Shown: positions 1 to 7,722 of the stretch, piece after piece | Numbering within the stretch: position 1 is the stretch's first letter | Layout of the letters: the number at the start of each line of letters is the position of its first letter | Program-made: the position numbers and the translations under genes | The notes under the pieces: model-generated | Seen by the model: the letters and a program-made list of their open reading frames with translations, nothing else | Database searches by the model: none | What the model was told of the DNA's origin: nothing | From: a virus | Length of the DNA stretch: 24,839 nt | IMG/VR virus record: IMGVR_UViG_3300027244_000018 | Coordinates: 1-24,839 of that record | Reading direction: 5' to 3' (one strand)

Positions 1-1184
1 ATCATACCATCAGCGGCTAGGTTGAAATCACCACCACCGTCTTCATACATAAATCTATTGTATGGGATTTTAGAAACGTGCTTTAGTTTATCTGAGAAGT
101 ACTTTAGTGCTTCAACATCAGATAGGTCTGGACCGTCACCGCCAAGTGTTTCAATTTCTGGCGTCTCACCGTCCTTAGAAGGTAACCAGTATTCTCTAGA
201 GAACTGAAGCATTGGCTTACCGTCTGTCATTAGAGAACCAGATTCCCAATCAAAATCAACTACCTCTTTGTAGTTGTGCATTAATTGTGCAAGAGATTGT
301 TTTGCTCTTGTCTTAGACTTACCACCCATTGGGATGACAAACTTCATACGGAATGAAGCATTAGTCACTGCCCAAATAACACGTGTATGTTCCATGATTC
401 TAAGCAAGTTAAACGCTCTAATAAGACGCTCAACATAAGAAACCCTTGAAACCGTTGTGATTGATGAATAAGAAATATAAAGAATCTGTGAATCGTATAG
501 GACCCTTTCTTTAATTGGCTGGTCCTTAAACTGAATCCAAACCTTTTTACCGTCTTCTTTATTAAAGCCCGGCATTAGTGTGATAGGATCTATTTCCTTA
601 AAACCAATAATCTCATCCTGATTTTCATTGTAAATAATTTCAAATGATAGATAACCATCAATAAGAAACTTACGGAAAAAGTACCAAGCTGATTGATCGC
701 CATTAAAACCAAAGTATTGGTAGATTTGGCGGAAAGCTCTTTTAAAATAATTGTCAACCTCATCTGAAACATCTAGACCAATAATGTCTGGATAACAGAA
801 GAAGTTTTTATCATCATATACAATTGTCTCATCACAAAGAATGTCAAGGATATCCTCAATCTCATCATGTAATGCAAACCTTCTAAGTTCGTCTCTCTTA
901 GATGGGTAATCCCTATCAAATAGAGGGATTGACTTTCGCATATTGGTGTCAGTCATTGACAACGCCGCGAATGCACCATAAATATCATCATTGTCAAGAC
1001 CCATCATATTCATCTGACCATACCCTAGGGCATCCTCAGTTGGACCGATGGCCTGAGACTGACGCAGTACCATGTCGTCGTAGTACATACCAAACGACGA
1101 TAAGCTCTTAAGAGCGGTACTTAATGTGAATGGCCTCTTACCATAAGAAAGAGGTCCATTTTTATCATTTACAAAACCTGCCAT
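1..1184 (-). CDS. gp20: Portal vertex protein of head (gp20), C-terminus cut off by window edge
   Basis: T4 gp20 family portal: the dodecameric ring at the packaging vertex through which DNA enters and to which the neck and tail attach. About 394 residues are visible from ATG at 1184; the frame is open to position 1, so the C-terminus is missing (the T4 protein is about 520 residues). By hand translation the N-terminal part reads as a portal clip/wing region. The diagnostic stretch near residues 285-394 includes a MKFVIPMGGKSKTRAKQSL segment, FDWESGSLMTDG, SREYWLPSKDG, ETLGGDGPDLSDVEALKYF and SKIPYNRF, matching the T4 layout (EDYWLQRRDG, then a TLPG-type segment, then RVPLSR). It is the last gene of the late block gp55-gp4-201 aa-gp20 and starts 19 bases after the upstream stop. 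An ATATATAA box (1202-1219) precedes it. Very likely correct; no frame damage seen. Confidence 0.93.
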   Translation of the reverse strand, partial: MAGFVNDKNGPLSYGKRPFTLSTALKSLSSFGMYYDDMVLRQSQAIGPTEDALGYGQMNMMGLDNDDIYGAFAALSMTDTNMRKSIPLFDRDYPSKRDELRRFALHDEIEDILDILCDETIVYDDKNFFCYPDIIGLDVSDEVDNYFKRAFRQIYQYFGFNGDQSAWYFFRKFLIDGYLSFEIIYNENQDEIIGFKEIDPITLMPGFNKEDGKKVWIQFKDQPIKERVLYDSQILYISYSSITTVSRVSYVERLIRAFNLLRIMEHTRVIWAVTNASFRMKFVIPMGGKSKTRAKQSLAQLMHNYKEVVDFDWESGSLMTDGKPMLQFSREYWLPSKDGETPEIETLGGDGPDLSDVEALKYFSDKLKHVSKIPYNRFMYEDGGGDFNLAADGM

Positions 1185-1201
1185 TTAACTGCTTTAAATT
1201 T

Positions 1202-1219
1202 CTTTATATATTCTTACTC
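1202..1219 (-). promoter_or_regulatory. Candidate late promoter box upstream of gp20
   Basis: Read on the minus strand this is GAGTAAGAATATATAAAG, ending about 17 bases before the portal start codon. Nearly the same string lies before the 254-residue gene (4080-4096) and the gp15-like gene (4925-4942). T4 late promoters recognised by gp55 consist only of a TATAAATA-like -10 box, so a shared ATATATAA box before probable structural genes is a reasonable late-promoter candidate. It overlaps the end of the upstream coding region, and AT-rich DNA makes such boxes common. Confidence 0.35.
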
Positions 1220-1809
1220 TTATAATACTTTTTGTAGAGCGATTCTAACTGTTCTTTAGTAATACCTTGTAGGTCAGCAAAGTCGCACAACACAATGTTT
1301 GCCCAGTTTTCATAAGACACCACGGCTTGTTTCTTTTTTATGCCGGGGATATATTGTCTAATTGCAAAACCAAATCCATACTTATCGAGATAACGCTTAG
1401 CACCTTCATAAGAAAGTCTTAATTGTCCTTGCGCTTTGGCGTTTTCTGCGGCACGAGTTTCATTGGTTTTAATCTGGCCATTTAATCTTATATGCACATC
1501 ATCGAGTAATGTTTCTTTTAGCTTCTGTGGAAGCAGATTAAGATTAATGCCAACATCGTTGTTATTATAAGGATCGAGCGCCAATACAACAGGGTTCTTA
1601 TCCCACCATTGTAAAGTCTCTGTTACCGGATTGTCGTACCTAAATACATATATTTTACCAGGTACAAATCTGCCGCCATCTTTTGCAACAGATTTATCTA
1701 AGAAAGTTTTGAGTGCTGTTGAATACCAATCAGTGGCACCTTTAATTGCCTTTGATTTAGAACCAGCTGTTTTTATTTTATCAGCAATGTCTTTCTTAAT
1801 TTGACCCAT
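1204..1809 (-). CDS. Conserved T4-like protein next to gp4; possibly gp2-like DNA end protector
   Basis: This is a 201-residue protein. The frame can be extended to a TTG at 1848, but ATG at 1809 overlaps the gp4 stop by one base (TAATG), the same coupling used by its neighbours, so 1809 is chosen. The central signature, GKIYVFRYDNPVTETLQWWD followed by KNPVVLALDPYNNNDVGINL and NLLPQKLKETLL, belongs to a type widespread in marine T4-like phages (a small beta domain with Y-x-F-x-Y-D, a W/Y-D-x-x-P-x-V segment and G-x-N-L-x-x-LP). Residues before it are Lys-rich and helical. T4 places the DNA end protector gene 2 beside gene 4, so a gp2-like role at the packaged DNA end is possible, but this is inferred from position and weak resemblance. 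It is translated with gp4 and gp20, so it is most likely a head or neck component. Confidence 0.6.
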   Translation of the reverse strand: MGQIKKDIADKIKTAGSKSKAIKGATDWYSTALKTFLDKSVAKDGGRFVPGKIYVFRYDNPVTETLQWWDKNPVVLALDPYNNNDVGINLNLLPQKLKETLLDDVHIRLNGQIKTNETRAAENAKAQGQLRLSYEGAKRYLDKYGFGFAIRQYIPGIKKKQAVVSYENWANIVLCDFADLQGITKEQLESLYKKYYKSKNI

Positions 1810-2285
1810 TACTTCAGAGATTTTTCTGTCATTACGGCGAATTTCCAACCACGTTCATTAGCAAACTGTTGTGCCGCAATATATTTATCCCTATTAATTA
1901 CATACTGTTCTGCAAGGAACTTATAGTTCTTAAGCGCTTTTTGACTATTAGTTGTCGGTGGCTTTGGTTTTTTAATTTGGGCCTCTGGTTTGATTTCAAT
2001 AATCATGTGCCCAATTGAACCATCGTTCTTAAGTATCTTTATATAAAAGTCTGGGAAGTAATTACGTTGCTTATTATGGAGCTTTGACCAGTATGGTATC
2101 TGTATAGGTTCGCTGGACCACATAATTACATTTTCATTTCGGTCGCACCACATCATAAACTTACGTTCCCATGATGACCTATAAATAATTGGCTGTGGAC
2201 CAACGTATTTTGCTAAATTAGTTGGCGTAAAATAACCCTGTACAAATCCGGATTTTTGGGTTGGCTTTATTCTTTTAATTGACAT
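1809..2285 (-). CDS. gp4: Head completion nuclease-fold protein (gp4)
   Basis: A 158-residue protein matching T4 gp4 (gp50/65), needed to finish DNA-filled heads before tails join. The family has a TnsA/restriction-endonuclease-like fold. Visible landmarks are YRSSWERKFMMWCDRNENV (residues about 35-53), WSSEPIQIPYW, then NYFPDFYIKI and MIIEIKPEAQ, which supply the D-x(n)-E-x-K core of the fold (D79 region and E-I-K near residue 98). The end, NERGWKFAVMTEKSL, is the usual C-terminus. Length is close to T4 (150). ATG at 2285 overlaps the gp55 stop (TAATG), and its own stop overlaps the next start in the same way, so gp55, gp4 and the 201-residue protein are translationally coupled. Confident. 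Confidence 0.92.
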   Translation of the reverse strand: MSIKRIKPTQKSGFVQGYFTPTNLAKYVGPQPIIYRSSWERKFMMWCDRNENVIMWSSEPIQIPYWSKLHNKQRNYFPDFYIKILKNDGSIGHMIIEIKPEAQIKKPKPPTTNSQKALKNYKFLAEQYVINRDKYIAAQQFANERGWKFAVMTEKSLK

Positions 2286-2659
2286 TAGATTGAAAACAAT
2301 CCACCGTCTTCGCCACTGTTAGCTCCAGCTCTATCGATGGACATTGTGTCTTTGTATTTTACTGGATGTAGTTTGTTCCATCCTTTAGCATAACCACGCT
2401 TGGCGATTTCTGTAAAGTATGCAAATGCATTTGGATAATCTGGATTAAAGTTCTTCCAGTATTTCAAAAGATCTAGCAATGCAAATTGAAGGCAATCCTC
2501 GCGGTCTTCGTCATAGACATAAGACATTTTACGGATAGCACGCTCAGCAAGAAGCATAAGCATCTTTTCGGCAGTTGGCGTTAATTTACCCTGCTCTTTA
2601 GATTTAACAATCTCATTGTATAAATCTTTATTGTTTAAATAATTTTTAGGTTTAGCCAC
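2285..2659 (-). CDS. gp55: Late-transcription sigma factor (gp55)
   Basis: A 124-residue homologue of T4 gp55, the small sigma-70-family factor that directs host RNA polymerase to late promoters. NYLNNKDLYNEIVKSKEQGK (residues 6-25) aligns with the T4 N-terminus. The region YDEDREDCLQFALLDLLKYW and NPDYPNAFAYFTEIAKRGYA (about residues 49-89) corresponds to sigma region 2. The last residues, GGLFSI, form a hydrophobic tail like the sliding-clamp-binding end of T4 gp55. It is about 60 residues shorter than the T4 protein, mostly in the linker before the tail. The start is GTG at 2659, chosen because the conserved N-terminus begins just after it and no upstream ATG exists. It is the first gene after a strong terminator, so it heads its own unit with gp4, the 201-residue protein and gp20. 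Confidence 0.9.
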   Translation of the reverse strand: MAKPKNYLNNKDLYNEIVKSKEQGKLTPTAEKMLMLLAERAIRKMSYVYDEDREDCLQFALLDLLKYWKNFNPDYPNAFAYFTEIAKRGYAKGWNKLHPVKYKDTMSIDRAGANSGEDGGLFSI

Positions 2660-2713
2660 CTGTGATATATTGTTTTTTAACGTAGTGTATCAAATAATAC
2701 TTATTATACAATA

Positions 2714-2745
2714 AAAAGGTCGCATTGTTTATAATGCGACCTTTT
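2714..2745 (-). terminator. Strong rho-independent terminator before the gp55 unit
   Basis: A perfect 13-bp stem (2714-2726 with 2733-2745) with a 6-base loop. On the minus strand the stem core is GGTCGCATT/AATGCGACC and runs into a TTTTTAT tract. It lies 25 bases after the stop of the 175-residue gene and about 55 bases before the gp55 GTG, so it would end transcripts from the gp46/gp15-like side and separate them from the late gp55-gp20 unit. The arms also give AAAA/TTTT ends, so some activity on the other strand is possible. Confidence 0.85.
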
Positions 2746-2769
2746 CATATTAAAAATATTTGAGCAGTA

Positions 2770-3297
2770 TTAAATGCCTTCGCCCTGTTCGAGCTCTAGT
2801 TTTGATTTTGGAACCCTTAGAAGATCTTCATCTTCAGAGTTTAGAAAACAAACTACAAGGTCATCATTTCCTGCTTGAGAATAACCCAACGCGTCGATTG
2901 CCAATTCAGTACCTTCAGGCATACCTTCCCATTCAAATGATAGGTAACCTGGTACATAGCCGTCAGAACGCGATGTATCTTCTTCTTTGATCATAAACTG
3001 CTCAAATGCTTTAATGTGAACAAATTTTCTAGTTTTAAACATAGATTCTTCCTTTATAGAAGTGTGTGATTCTTTAATACCGTGTTTGTTTAGCCACTTA
3101 GTCCAATCTTTATCAGACCAGTTCATTCTATCCTTTGCACCTAAATCCCAATAAGAATTAAAAACCTCAATTGAAAGATCTTGATCCCAACCAAATTCGT
3201 CATTCATATAATCGGCGAATTGAGTTTCGTCCATGTATTCCATTGAATTAACTAGGACGTCAATGATGATTTTAATATTTTTACCTTCGAGAATCAT
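2770..3297 (-). CDS. Unknown 175-residue protein with an embedded leader-like peptide
   Basis: I do not recognise this protein. ATG at 3297 overlaps the stop of the 254-residue gene (TAATG). The N-terminal half is acidic and rich in Trp and Asp (FADYMNDEFGWDQDL, MNWSDKDWTKWLNKHG). The C-terminal half from about residue 112 looks like a small beta domain (GYVPGYLSFEWEGMPEGTEL, DDLVVCFLNSEDEDLLRVP). Between them, residues 94-105 read HIKAFEQFMIKE, resembling the IP-type head-targeting leader seen at the start of the protein at 22069. Met86 (ATG at 3042-3040) sits just before it and is preceded by AAAGGAAGAATCT, one of the few Shine-Dalgarno-like stretches in the window, so an additional 90-residue product from 3042 is plausible. 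It is last in its transcription unit, before the terminator. Function unknown; a structural or head-packaged role is a guess. Confidence 0.75.
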   Translation of the reverse strand: MILEGKNIKIIIDVLVNSMEYMDETQFADYMNDEFGWDQDLSIEVFNSYWDLGAKDRMNWSDKDWTKWLNKHGIKESHTSIKEESMFKTRKFVHIKAFEQFMIKEEDTSRSDGYVPGYLSFEWEGMPEGTELAIDALGYSQAGNDDLVVCFLNSEDEDLLRVPKSKLELEQGEGI

Positions 3298-4061
3298 TAT
3301 AGAGAAGCTTTTAATTCTTTAATATCGTTTGTGAACTTTTCAATCTCACCCTCAATTAGAGCGTCAGCTGATTTAATTTCTGTAATAGCTCTATCAGCAT
3401 CAGCTAATAGATTTCTTTGATCCTTTAGGAATGAAATCATTTCTTCAATCTTTTCAATCTTAGAAAGTGTTGATAGTCTAGCTACTGCATCACCTTCTAG
3501 AAGGTCTGCAACAAAAGTAGAGATATCAGTATTTGTCTTTTCATTAACGTAATCAACAAGCTCGTTTGCATTTTTAGCTTGGAAGAAGTTATACAACTTA
3601 GCTGTTTCATTTATTCTTGAAACAAATAGATTGTCACCCATTCTCATAACGTTAATTAAGTTGTTGTTTTCTTTAATCGTTTTAACAAAATCAAGATCAA
3701 CAAACTTATCAATATTTTTTGCAGCATTTACAAATGCTTCTGCAACTGGCTTCTCGTCGTATCTAATAACACCCGCTGCCATAATATAGTTTACAAAACC
3801 TTCATCAAGAACTTGAGCATTGCCCATATAAAATGCATTTTCAGAAATGCTGTAATACATTTTATAGATACCCTTATACCATGTAATAGCATCGCTCGAA
3901 AAGCTAAAGTTTTCAACTGCCCATGCAAGTGGCATTAGTTCATTTGAAATTGTTTCGTTTTCAACAATTGTATTTTCTGTAGTATTGGCTGTAAATGATT
4001 TGCCGCTTAGGTAGAATTCTACAGAAGATTCGTCAATAATTCTAATTGGTGAAAGATTCAT
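3297..4061 (-). CDS. Unknown 254-residue protein with C-terminal coiled coil
   Basis: Not recognised. The first 20 or so residues (PIRIIDESSVEFYLSGKSF) look like a beta-rich start. The middle is mixed and helical, with several aromatic stretches (MPLAWAVENFSF, ITWYKGIYKMYYSI). Residues from about 195 to the end form a long amphipathic, Lys/Glu-rich helix typical of a coiled coil (KIEKIEEMISFLKDQRN, then ALIEGEIEKFTNDIKELK). There is no signal peptide, membrane span or catalytic signature. The ATG at 4061 is the first start in the frame and lies 29 bases after the gp15-like stop, preceded by a candidate late box (4080-4096). The gene is coupled to the 175-residue gene by TAATG. Its place between a tail-completion protein and a late-gene terminator suggests a virion or assembly role, but that is inference only. 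Confidence 0.75.
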   Translation of the reverse strand: MNLSPIRIIDESSVEFYLSGKSFTANTTENTIVENETISNELMPLAWAVENFSFSSDAITWYKGIYKMYYSISENAFYMGNAQVLDEGFVNYIMAAGVIRYDEKPVAEAFVNAAKNIDKFVDLDFVKTIKENNNLINVMRMGDNLFVSRINETAKLYNFFQAKNANELVDYVNEKTNTDISTFVADLLEGDAVARLSTLSKIEKIEEMISFLKDQRNLLADADRAITEIKSADALIEGEIEKFTNDIKELKASL

Positions 4062-4079
4062 AATTTATATCTTTTGTTT

Positions 4080-4096
4080 TTTTATATATCTTACTC
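4080..4096 (-). promoter_or_regulatory. Candidate late promoter box before the 254-residue gene
   Basis: The minus strand reads GAGTAAGATATATAAAA; its TAA is the stop codon of the gp15-like gene. The ATATATAA core lies about 20 bases before the start codon at 4061. It matches the boxes at 1202-1219 and 4925-4942. No -35 element is evident, as expected for gp55-type promoters. Confidence 0.35.
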
Positions 4097-4921
4097 TACA
4101 ATGCGTTTTGGATTATCATCAGATGTTCTGTCAAAATCCTTTGGATCCGTAGATGTTGGTTGTGTATGAATTTGGAACATTCTATTACCAGCATGCATCT
4201 CTGTGTCCCATTCAAACGAAGGAACGAATGAATTAATCTCAAGTGAGAACGTAACTTTATACCCCTCTTTTGAATCAAATGAAAATTCCATTGGGCGCTC
4301 TGTTGTATAATCTTCAGGCATTGCATAATATGAAGGCAATCTATATGAACCTTCATTCAAGTCACCAACTTCAACGTTGTATTGATTTGATTTATAAAGA
4401 CGCTTAATAATGCGCTCAGTAATTTTGAAATTATCTAATTGCGATGATGTGATAATTTCAACATCAACATTAATATTAATTGGAATCATTTCAAATTCAG
4501 CAGTATAACCCTGCATTGAACCGTTATCATCCATTTTTGTATATGCACCTCTAATACGTTTATTGACTAGTTTACCAGAATCAACAGACATGCCAGTAAA
4601 ATTAACAACGCCACGTGGAACCCTATCATAATTACCATCAGCTTTTACTGAATCCGGTTCACATCTCAAACCATCCTTAGTTAAGAACAAGAAGTTATCC
4701 TTTAAGAAATCTTCATCTCCAGCAATAGCATAATAGAATGGCACATCAACCTCAACCCTACCCGGTTGTTGAACAACGGTACCGTCTGGTTGGATTTCAG
4801 TTCCACCATTACCAAGTTGGCGGTAGAAATAAACTTTGTTATTTAAGTCGGCTAAAAGACCGATAATAATCTGTCTAACGACACTATCGTCTTTGTTCCA
4901 TTTTACGTTATAAGTTGCCAT
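4091..4921 (-). CDS. gp15: Tail sheath stabilizer and completion protein (gp15-like)
   Basis: A 276-residue protein whose layout follows T4 gp15 (272 residues), which caps the tail tube and sheath and joins the tail to the head. Matching blocks in order are: an N-terminal helix plus partner strand, RQIIIGLLADLNNKVYFYRQ; a segment with EVDVPFYYAIAGDEDFLKDN (T4 has RVPITYASKEHFMMK); PRGVVNFTGMSVDSGKLVNK (T4 LPRINLHLVDFSYN); FEMIPININVDVEIITSSQL followed by the ITERIIKRLY helix (T4 IYELSIFTRYEDD and QIVEQILPYF); and YKVTFSLEINSFVPSFEWD near the C-terminus (T4 LTFEVNGWMYPP). The alignment is by eye and identity is low. It sits directly after gp46, away from other tail genes, with a candidate late box in front. 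Structural role likely; exact orthology fairly likely. Confidence 0.68.
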   Translation of the reverse strand: MATYNVKWNKDDSVVRQIIIGLLADLNNKVYFYRQLGNGGTEIQPDGTVVQQPGRVEVDVPFYYAIAGDEDFLKDNFLFLTKDGLRCEPDSVKADGNYDRVPRGVVNFTGMSVDSGKLVNKRIRGAYTKMDDNGSMQGYTAEFEMIPININVDVEIITSSQLDNFKITERIIKRLYKSNQYNVEVGDLNEGSYRLPSYYAMPEDYTTERPMEFSFDSKEGYKVTFSLEINSFVPSFEWDTEMHAGNRMFQIHTQPTSTDPKDFDRTSDDNPKRIVE

Positions 4922-4924
4922 AGA

Positions 4925-4942
4925 TATTATATATCCTTATTC
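4925..4942 (-). promoter_or_regulatory. Candidate late promoter box before the gp15-like gene
   Basis: The minus strand reads GAATAAGGATATATAATA and includes the gp46 stop codon. It shares AAG-x-ATATATAA with the boxes before gp20 and the 254-residue gene. Only a few bases separate it from the start codon at 4921, so transcripts from it would have almost no leader; it may instead be a translation-start context. A similar string lies before the start at 19200 (19202-19222). Confidence 0.28.
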
Positions 4943-6610
4943 TATGGTCTCAATCTCAAACTTAGAAAAGCCGTTATCACGATAGATTTGAATCTTTTTA
5001 TCAAATATTTCGTGGGGTAAAACTGAGTGGTTAATGACAAAGGTATTGATTTTGTTTTCTTTAATAACCTGGTTTAGGATTTTAAGAATGTTATATACAC
5101 CGTCTGAATCAACTGATGACAAAAGCTCATCCAAGAATAATAGGTTCAACTGTGGGAAGCGAAGCTTAAGAATCTTAATGATTGCAATGATGATAATAAA
5201 ATCTGCGGCTTTGCGTTCTCCAGTTGATAATGTCATTGGATTGATCTCTTCACCCAAGTGGTTAATGATGCAATTAAATTTATCATCAAAACGGATATGG
5301 AATGGCAAGTGCATTGTGTTAATCATTGCTGCAATATTTGCATTCAATCCTGGAAGGATTGTTTTAACCGCCATGTTCTTAACGCCATCTTCACCAAGAA
5401 TCGCCTCAATTGTTTCAAGGAAGTAGTAGTCATTTGAAATCTTTGACTTCTCTACTGTTTTTGTATCTTCTTGTTCCTTGAATTGATTAATAATAGTTTC
5501 AAGATGCTTGAATTGCTCTGCATTACCAGATGCGCTTTGAATCTTAACCAGTTCATTTTTGAGAACCTGCATGTTTGTTTTAAGTGAAGATACCTTATCG
5601 CGAATCGCACCCTCTTTTTCTTTTGCAGATTGGATTGATGACTTGATAGATGCAACATCATCTTCGATTGCCGTCATTTTACCAGGGATTGCTTGAGCTG
5701 ATTCCATGTATTCCTGCTTTTTGTGCTGGTGAAATTCAGTGTCGAGTGGTGTTTCACATGTTGGGCATGCATTTTTCTCGTATAGCGCAAGTTTCTTTTT
5801 AAGTGTTTGCAATTCATATTGCAAATTAGAATAAGAAACATTCTTTGTAGACAACTGGTCTTCAAATGTACCAAGCTTTTCTTTAATAGACGATTGGGCT
5901 TCTTCTAGCTTAATACGCGTATCATTAAACTTTGTAAGTTTATCCTTTAATCGCTGAATTTCATCTTTGTTCTTTTCTTCACTTTCTGCTTGCAAAACAT
6001 TTAATTGCATCTTTACGCGAAGAATCGATTCATTGATTTGTGTAAGTTCTGATTCAAAAGAATCTAGGTCGGTCTTAAGTGTCTTGCGTTCTTCTTTAAC
6101 CAAACGCTGCATATCATTTAAGACAGAGAACCCAAACATCTTATCAATGATTTGCTTCTTATCAGCTGGTGTCATTGTTAAGAATGATTTGAAATCATTA
6201 ATTGATAGGATAATAATATTCTTAAATACATGGTATGGGATACCATATACTTCATCTTCGAGATAATCCTGAACTGACCTCTTACCGGCTTTGTCATATT
6301 CAACACCGTTAATAGTTACATTGAATTTACTCGGTGCCAATCCACGTTCAACTACAACATCCATTGTACCACAACGCACGTGGACCTTAACCCACAATTC
6401 CTTATTGATTCTATTAGGAAGGTCGCTCAGCTTAACGCCCTCAACCTTACCATATAGACCAAATACAATAGCATTGGCAATGGTTGTCTTACCATATCCA
6501 TTCTTACCCAATGTCAAATAAAGTTCTGCTGAATCTTCTGAAAATTCAAGCTTCTGCTTTTTGTTGCCGTAAGATGCGATATTTTTAAATTCTACTGATA
6601 TAATTTTCAT
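4937..6610 (-). CDS. gp46: Recombination endonuclease subunit gp46 (Rad50/SbcC-like ATPase)
   Basis: A 557-residue SMC-type ATPase that pairs with gp47 to resect DNA ends for recombination-dependent replication and to help degrade host DNA. Walker A is GKNGYGKTT at residues 35-43. Long coiled coils (about 165-275 and 300-395) flank a zinc hook, CPTC, at residues 282-285. The ABC signature LSTGER is at 461-466, Walker B LLFLDE at 490-495, with a D-loop SSVD just after and the switch His in FVINHS near 524-529. Length is near T4 gp46 (560). ATG at 6610 overlaps the gp47 stop (TAATG), the usual arrangement for the two subunits. All motifs are intact. Confident. Confidence 0.97.
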   Translation of the reverse strand: MKIISVEFKNIASYGNKKQKLEFSEDSAELYLTLGKNGYGKTTIANAIVFGLYGKVEGVKLSDLPNRINKELWVKVHVRCGTMDVVVERGLAPSKFNVTINGVEYDKAGKRSVQDYLEDEVYGIPYHVFKNIIILSINDFKSFLTMTPADKKQIIDKMFGFSVLNDMQRLVKEERKTLKTDLDSFESELTQINESILRVKMQLNVLQAESEEKNKDEIQRLKDKLTKFNDTRIKLEEAQSSIKEKLGTFEDQLSTKNVSYSNLQYELQTLKKKLALYEKNACPTCETPLDTEFHQHKKQEYMESAQAIPGKMTAIEDDVASIKSSIQSAKEKEGAIRDKVSSLKTNMQVLKNELVKIQSASGNAEQFKHLETIINQFKEQEDTKTVEKSKISNDYYFLETIEAILGEDGVKNMAVKTILPGLNANIAAMINTMHLPFHIRFDDKFNCIINHLGEEINPMTLSTGERKAADFIIIIAIIKILKLRFPQLNLLFLDELLSSVDSDGVYNILKILNQVIKENKINTFVINHSVLPHEIFDKKIQIYRDNGFSKFEIETIE

Positions 6611-7722
6611 TATTCGGTATCGTAGTTGTTAATACTCTTTTCGTATATCTTTTTTAGTTCGCTTTTTATATTTTGTTTCATATCAGTATCGACTGACATT
6701 CCCTCAACATACGAATCAAAAAGATGCAGGATATTATAGCTTTTAAATTCACCCTCGATTTCTCCCATATCATGTAGGTCTTTATCGATAATATCCTGCT
6801 CTTGATAGATATTTGGTTCAATTTTACGGGCTACTCTCTGTACTCTATTGATTAAGGCACTTAAGGACGCGTTTGTGGCTATTTTACTCGGAATGAATAG
6901 GTCTACGAAGTTATTCTCAATCTCTCGCTTAAAGTCGCCCAATGGCGTATTATAAAGCATTGCCAGATTATACTTAACAAACTTAGGTGAAACCGTATTC
7001 TTAAAGAATGTTTCTTCCATAGTTGTAAGGTCAACCAAATCAAATCCTTTTGTATTGCCTGAATCAGATCGTGTCAATTCATATGGGGTGCCAACCATTC
7101 TAAGTTGACCTTTACGCTGACGGTAGTGGATGTGACCAGAGTATACAGCATCGTAGCGGTCAAATGTATTAGCATCTGAACCGTGCATATTTTTAACTTT
7201 GGCATTAAGCGCAATACCTCTAACTTCTGAATGGCAGAACACGATGTTTGTTGATGGGAATTCAGAAAGCGTTTCAGCTTCGTGTTGCGGATCACGGCGC
7301 CATGGCATCATAAGAATATTCTTATCGTGCCATTGCATTAATTCAGGTTCTTTGTAAATCTGAACATTCGGAATCCATTTGAGTGAGTCGATTGATGTAA
7401 TCTCATTTGACTTCTTTGCCCAAATATCATGATTGCCACAGATAATGTGGACTGGTAGAATTTCACCCAGGCGCTCAAATAAGTCTACGGCATAACTTAA
7501 GACTTTTAGATTGATTGATTGACGATTATCAAAAGCGTCGCCAACCTGAACCAATACATCACCATCTTGGACATGCTCCTTAAGAGTTGGTATGAATTGG
7601 TTTTCATAAAAATCTTGTTGTATTTCAAGCCATTCATTTGAGTTCGAGCGAATACCTAAGTGCATATCACCAAGAACCCAGACACGCTTAACCGGCTTGT
7701 CCTTTATTTCTTGTGAAATCAT
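6610..7722 (-). CDS. gp47: Recombination endonuclease subunit gp47 (Mre11/SbcD-like nuclease)
   Basis: A 370-residue calcineurin-like metallophosphoesterase, the nuclease partner of gp46. The phosphoesterase motifs appear in order: GDMHLG (D19, H21), QVGDAFDNR (D62), CGNHDI (N97, H98), then IVFCHSEVRG and YSGHIHYRQ further on. The C-terminal third (residues about 250-370) is the capping and gp46-binding region. T4 gp47 is 339 residues, so this version is slightly longer. It starts at ATG 7722, overlapping the stop of the 148-residue gene, and ends overlapping gp46. All metal-ligand motifs are present, so it should be active. Confident. Confidence 0.97.
   Translation of the reverse strand: MISQEIKDKPVKRVWVLGDMHLGIRSNSNEWLEIQQDFYENQFIPTLKEHVQDGDVLVQVGDAFDNRQSINLKVLSYAVDLFERLGEILPVHIICGNHDIWAKKSNEITSIDSLKWIPNVQIYKEPELMQWHDKNILMMPWRRDPQHEAETLSEFPSTNIVFCHSEVRGIALNAKVKNMHGSDANTFDRYDAVYSGHIHYRQRKGQLRMVGTPYELTRSDSGNTKGFDLVDLTTMEETFFKNTVSPKFVKYNLAMLYNTPLGDFKREIENNFVDLFIPSKIATNASLSALINRVQRVARKIEPNIYQEQDIIDKDLHDMGEIEGEFKSYNILHLFDSYVEGMSVDTDMKQNIKSELKKIYEKSINNYDTE

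Noticed and set aside
1810-1848. TTG-initiated extension of the 201-residue gene into gp4
   Set aside because: ATG at 1809 overlaps the gp4 stop in the TAATG pattern used throughout; the extension merely reads gp4 in another frame.
5034-5426. Plus-strand open frame of 130 residues inside gp46
   Set aside because: It is antisense to the well-conserved ATPase core; composition and lack of any family features mark it as a shadow. The same applies to other plus-strand frames, such as 13338-13682 and 15035-15352.
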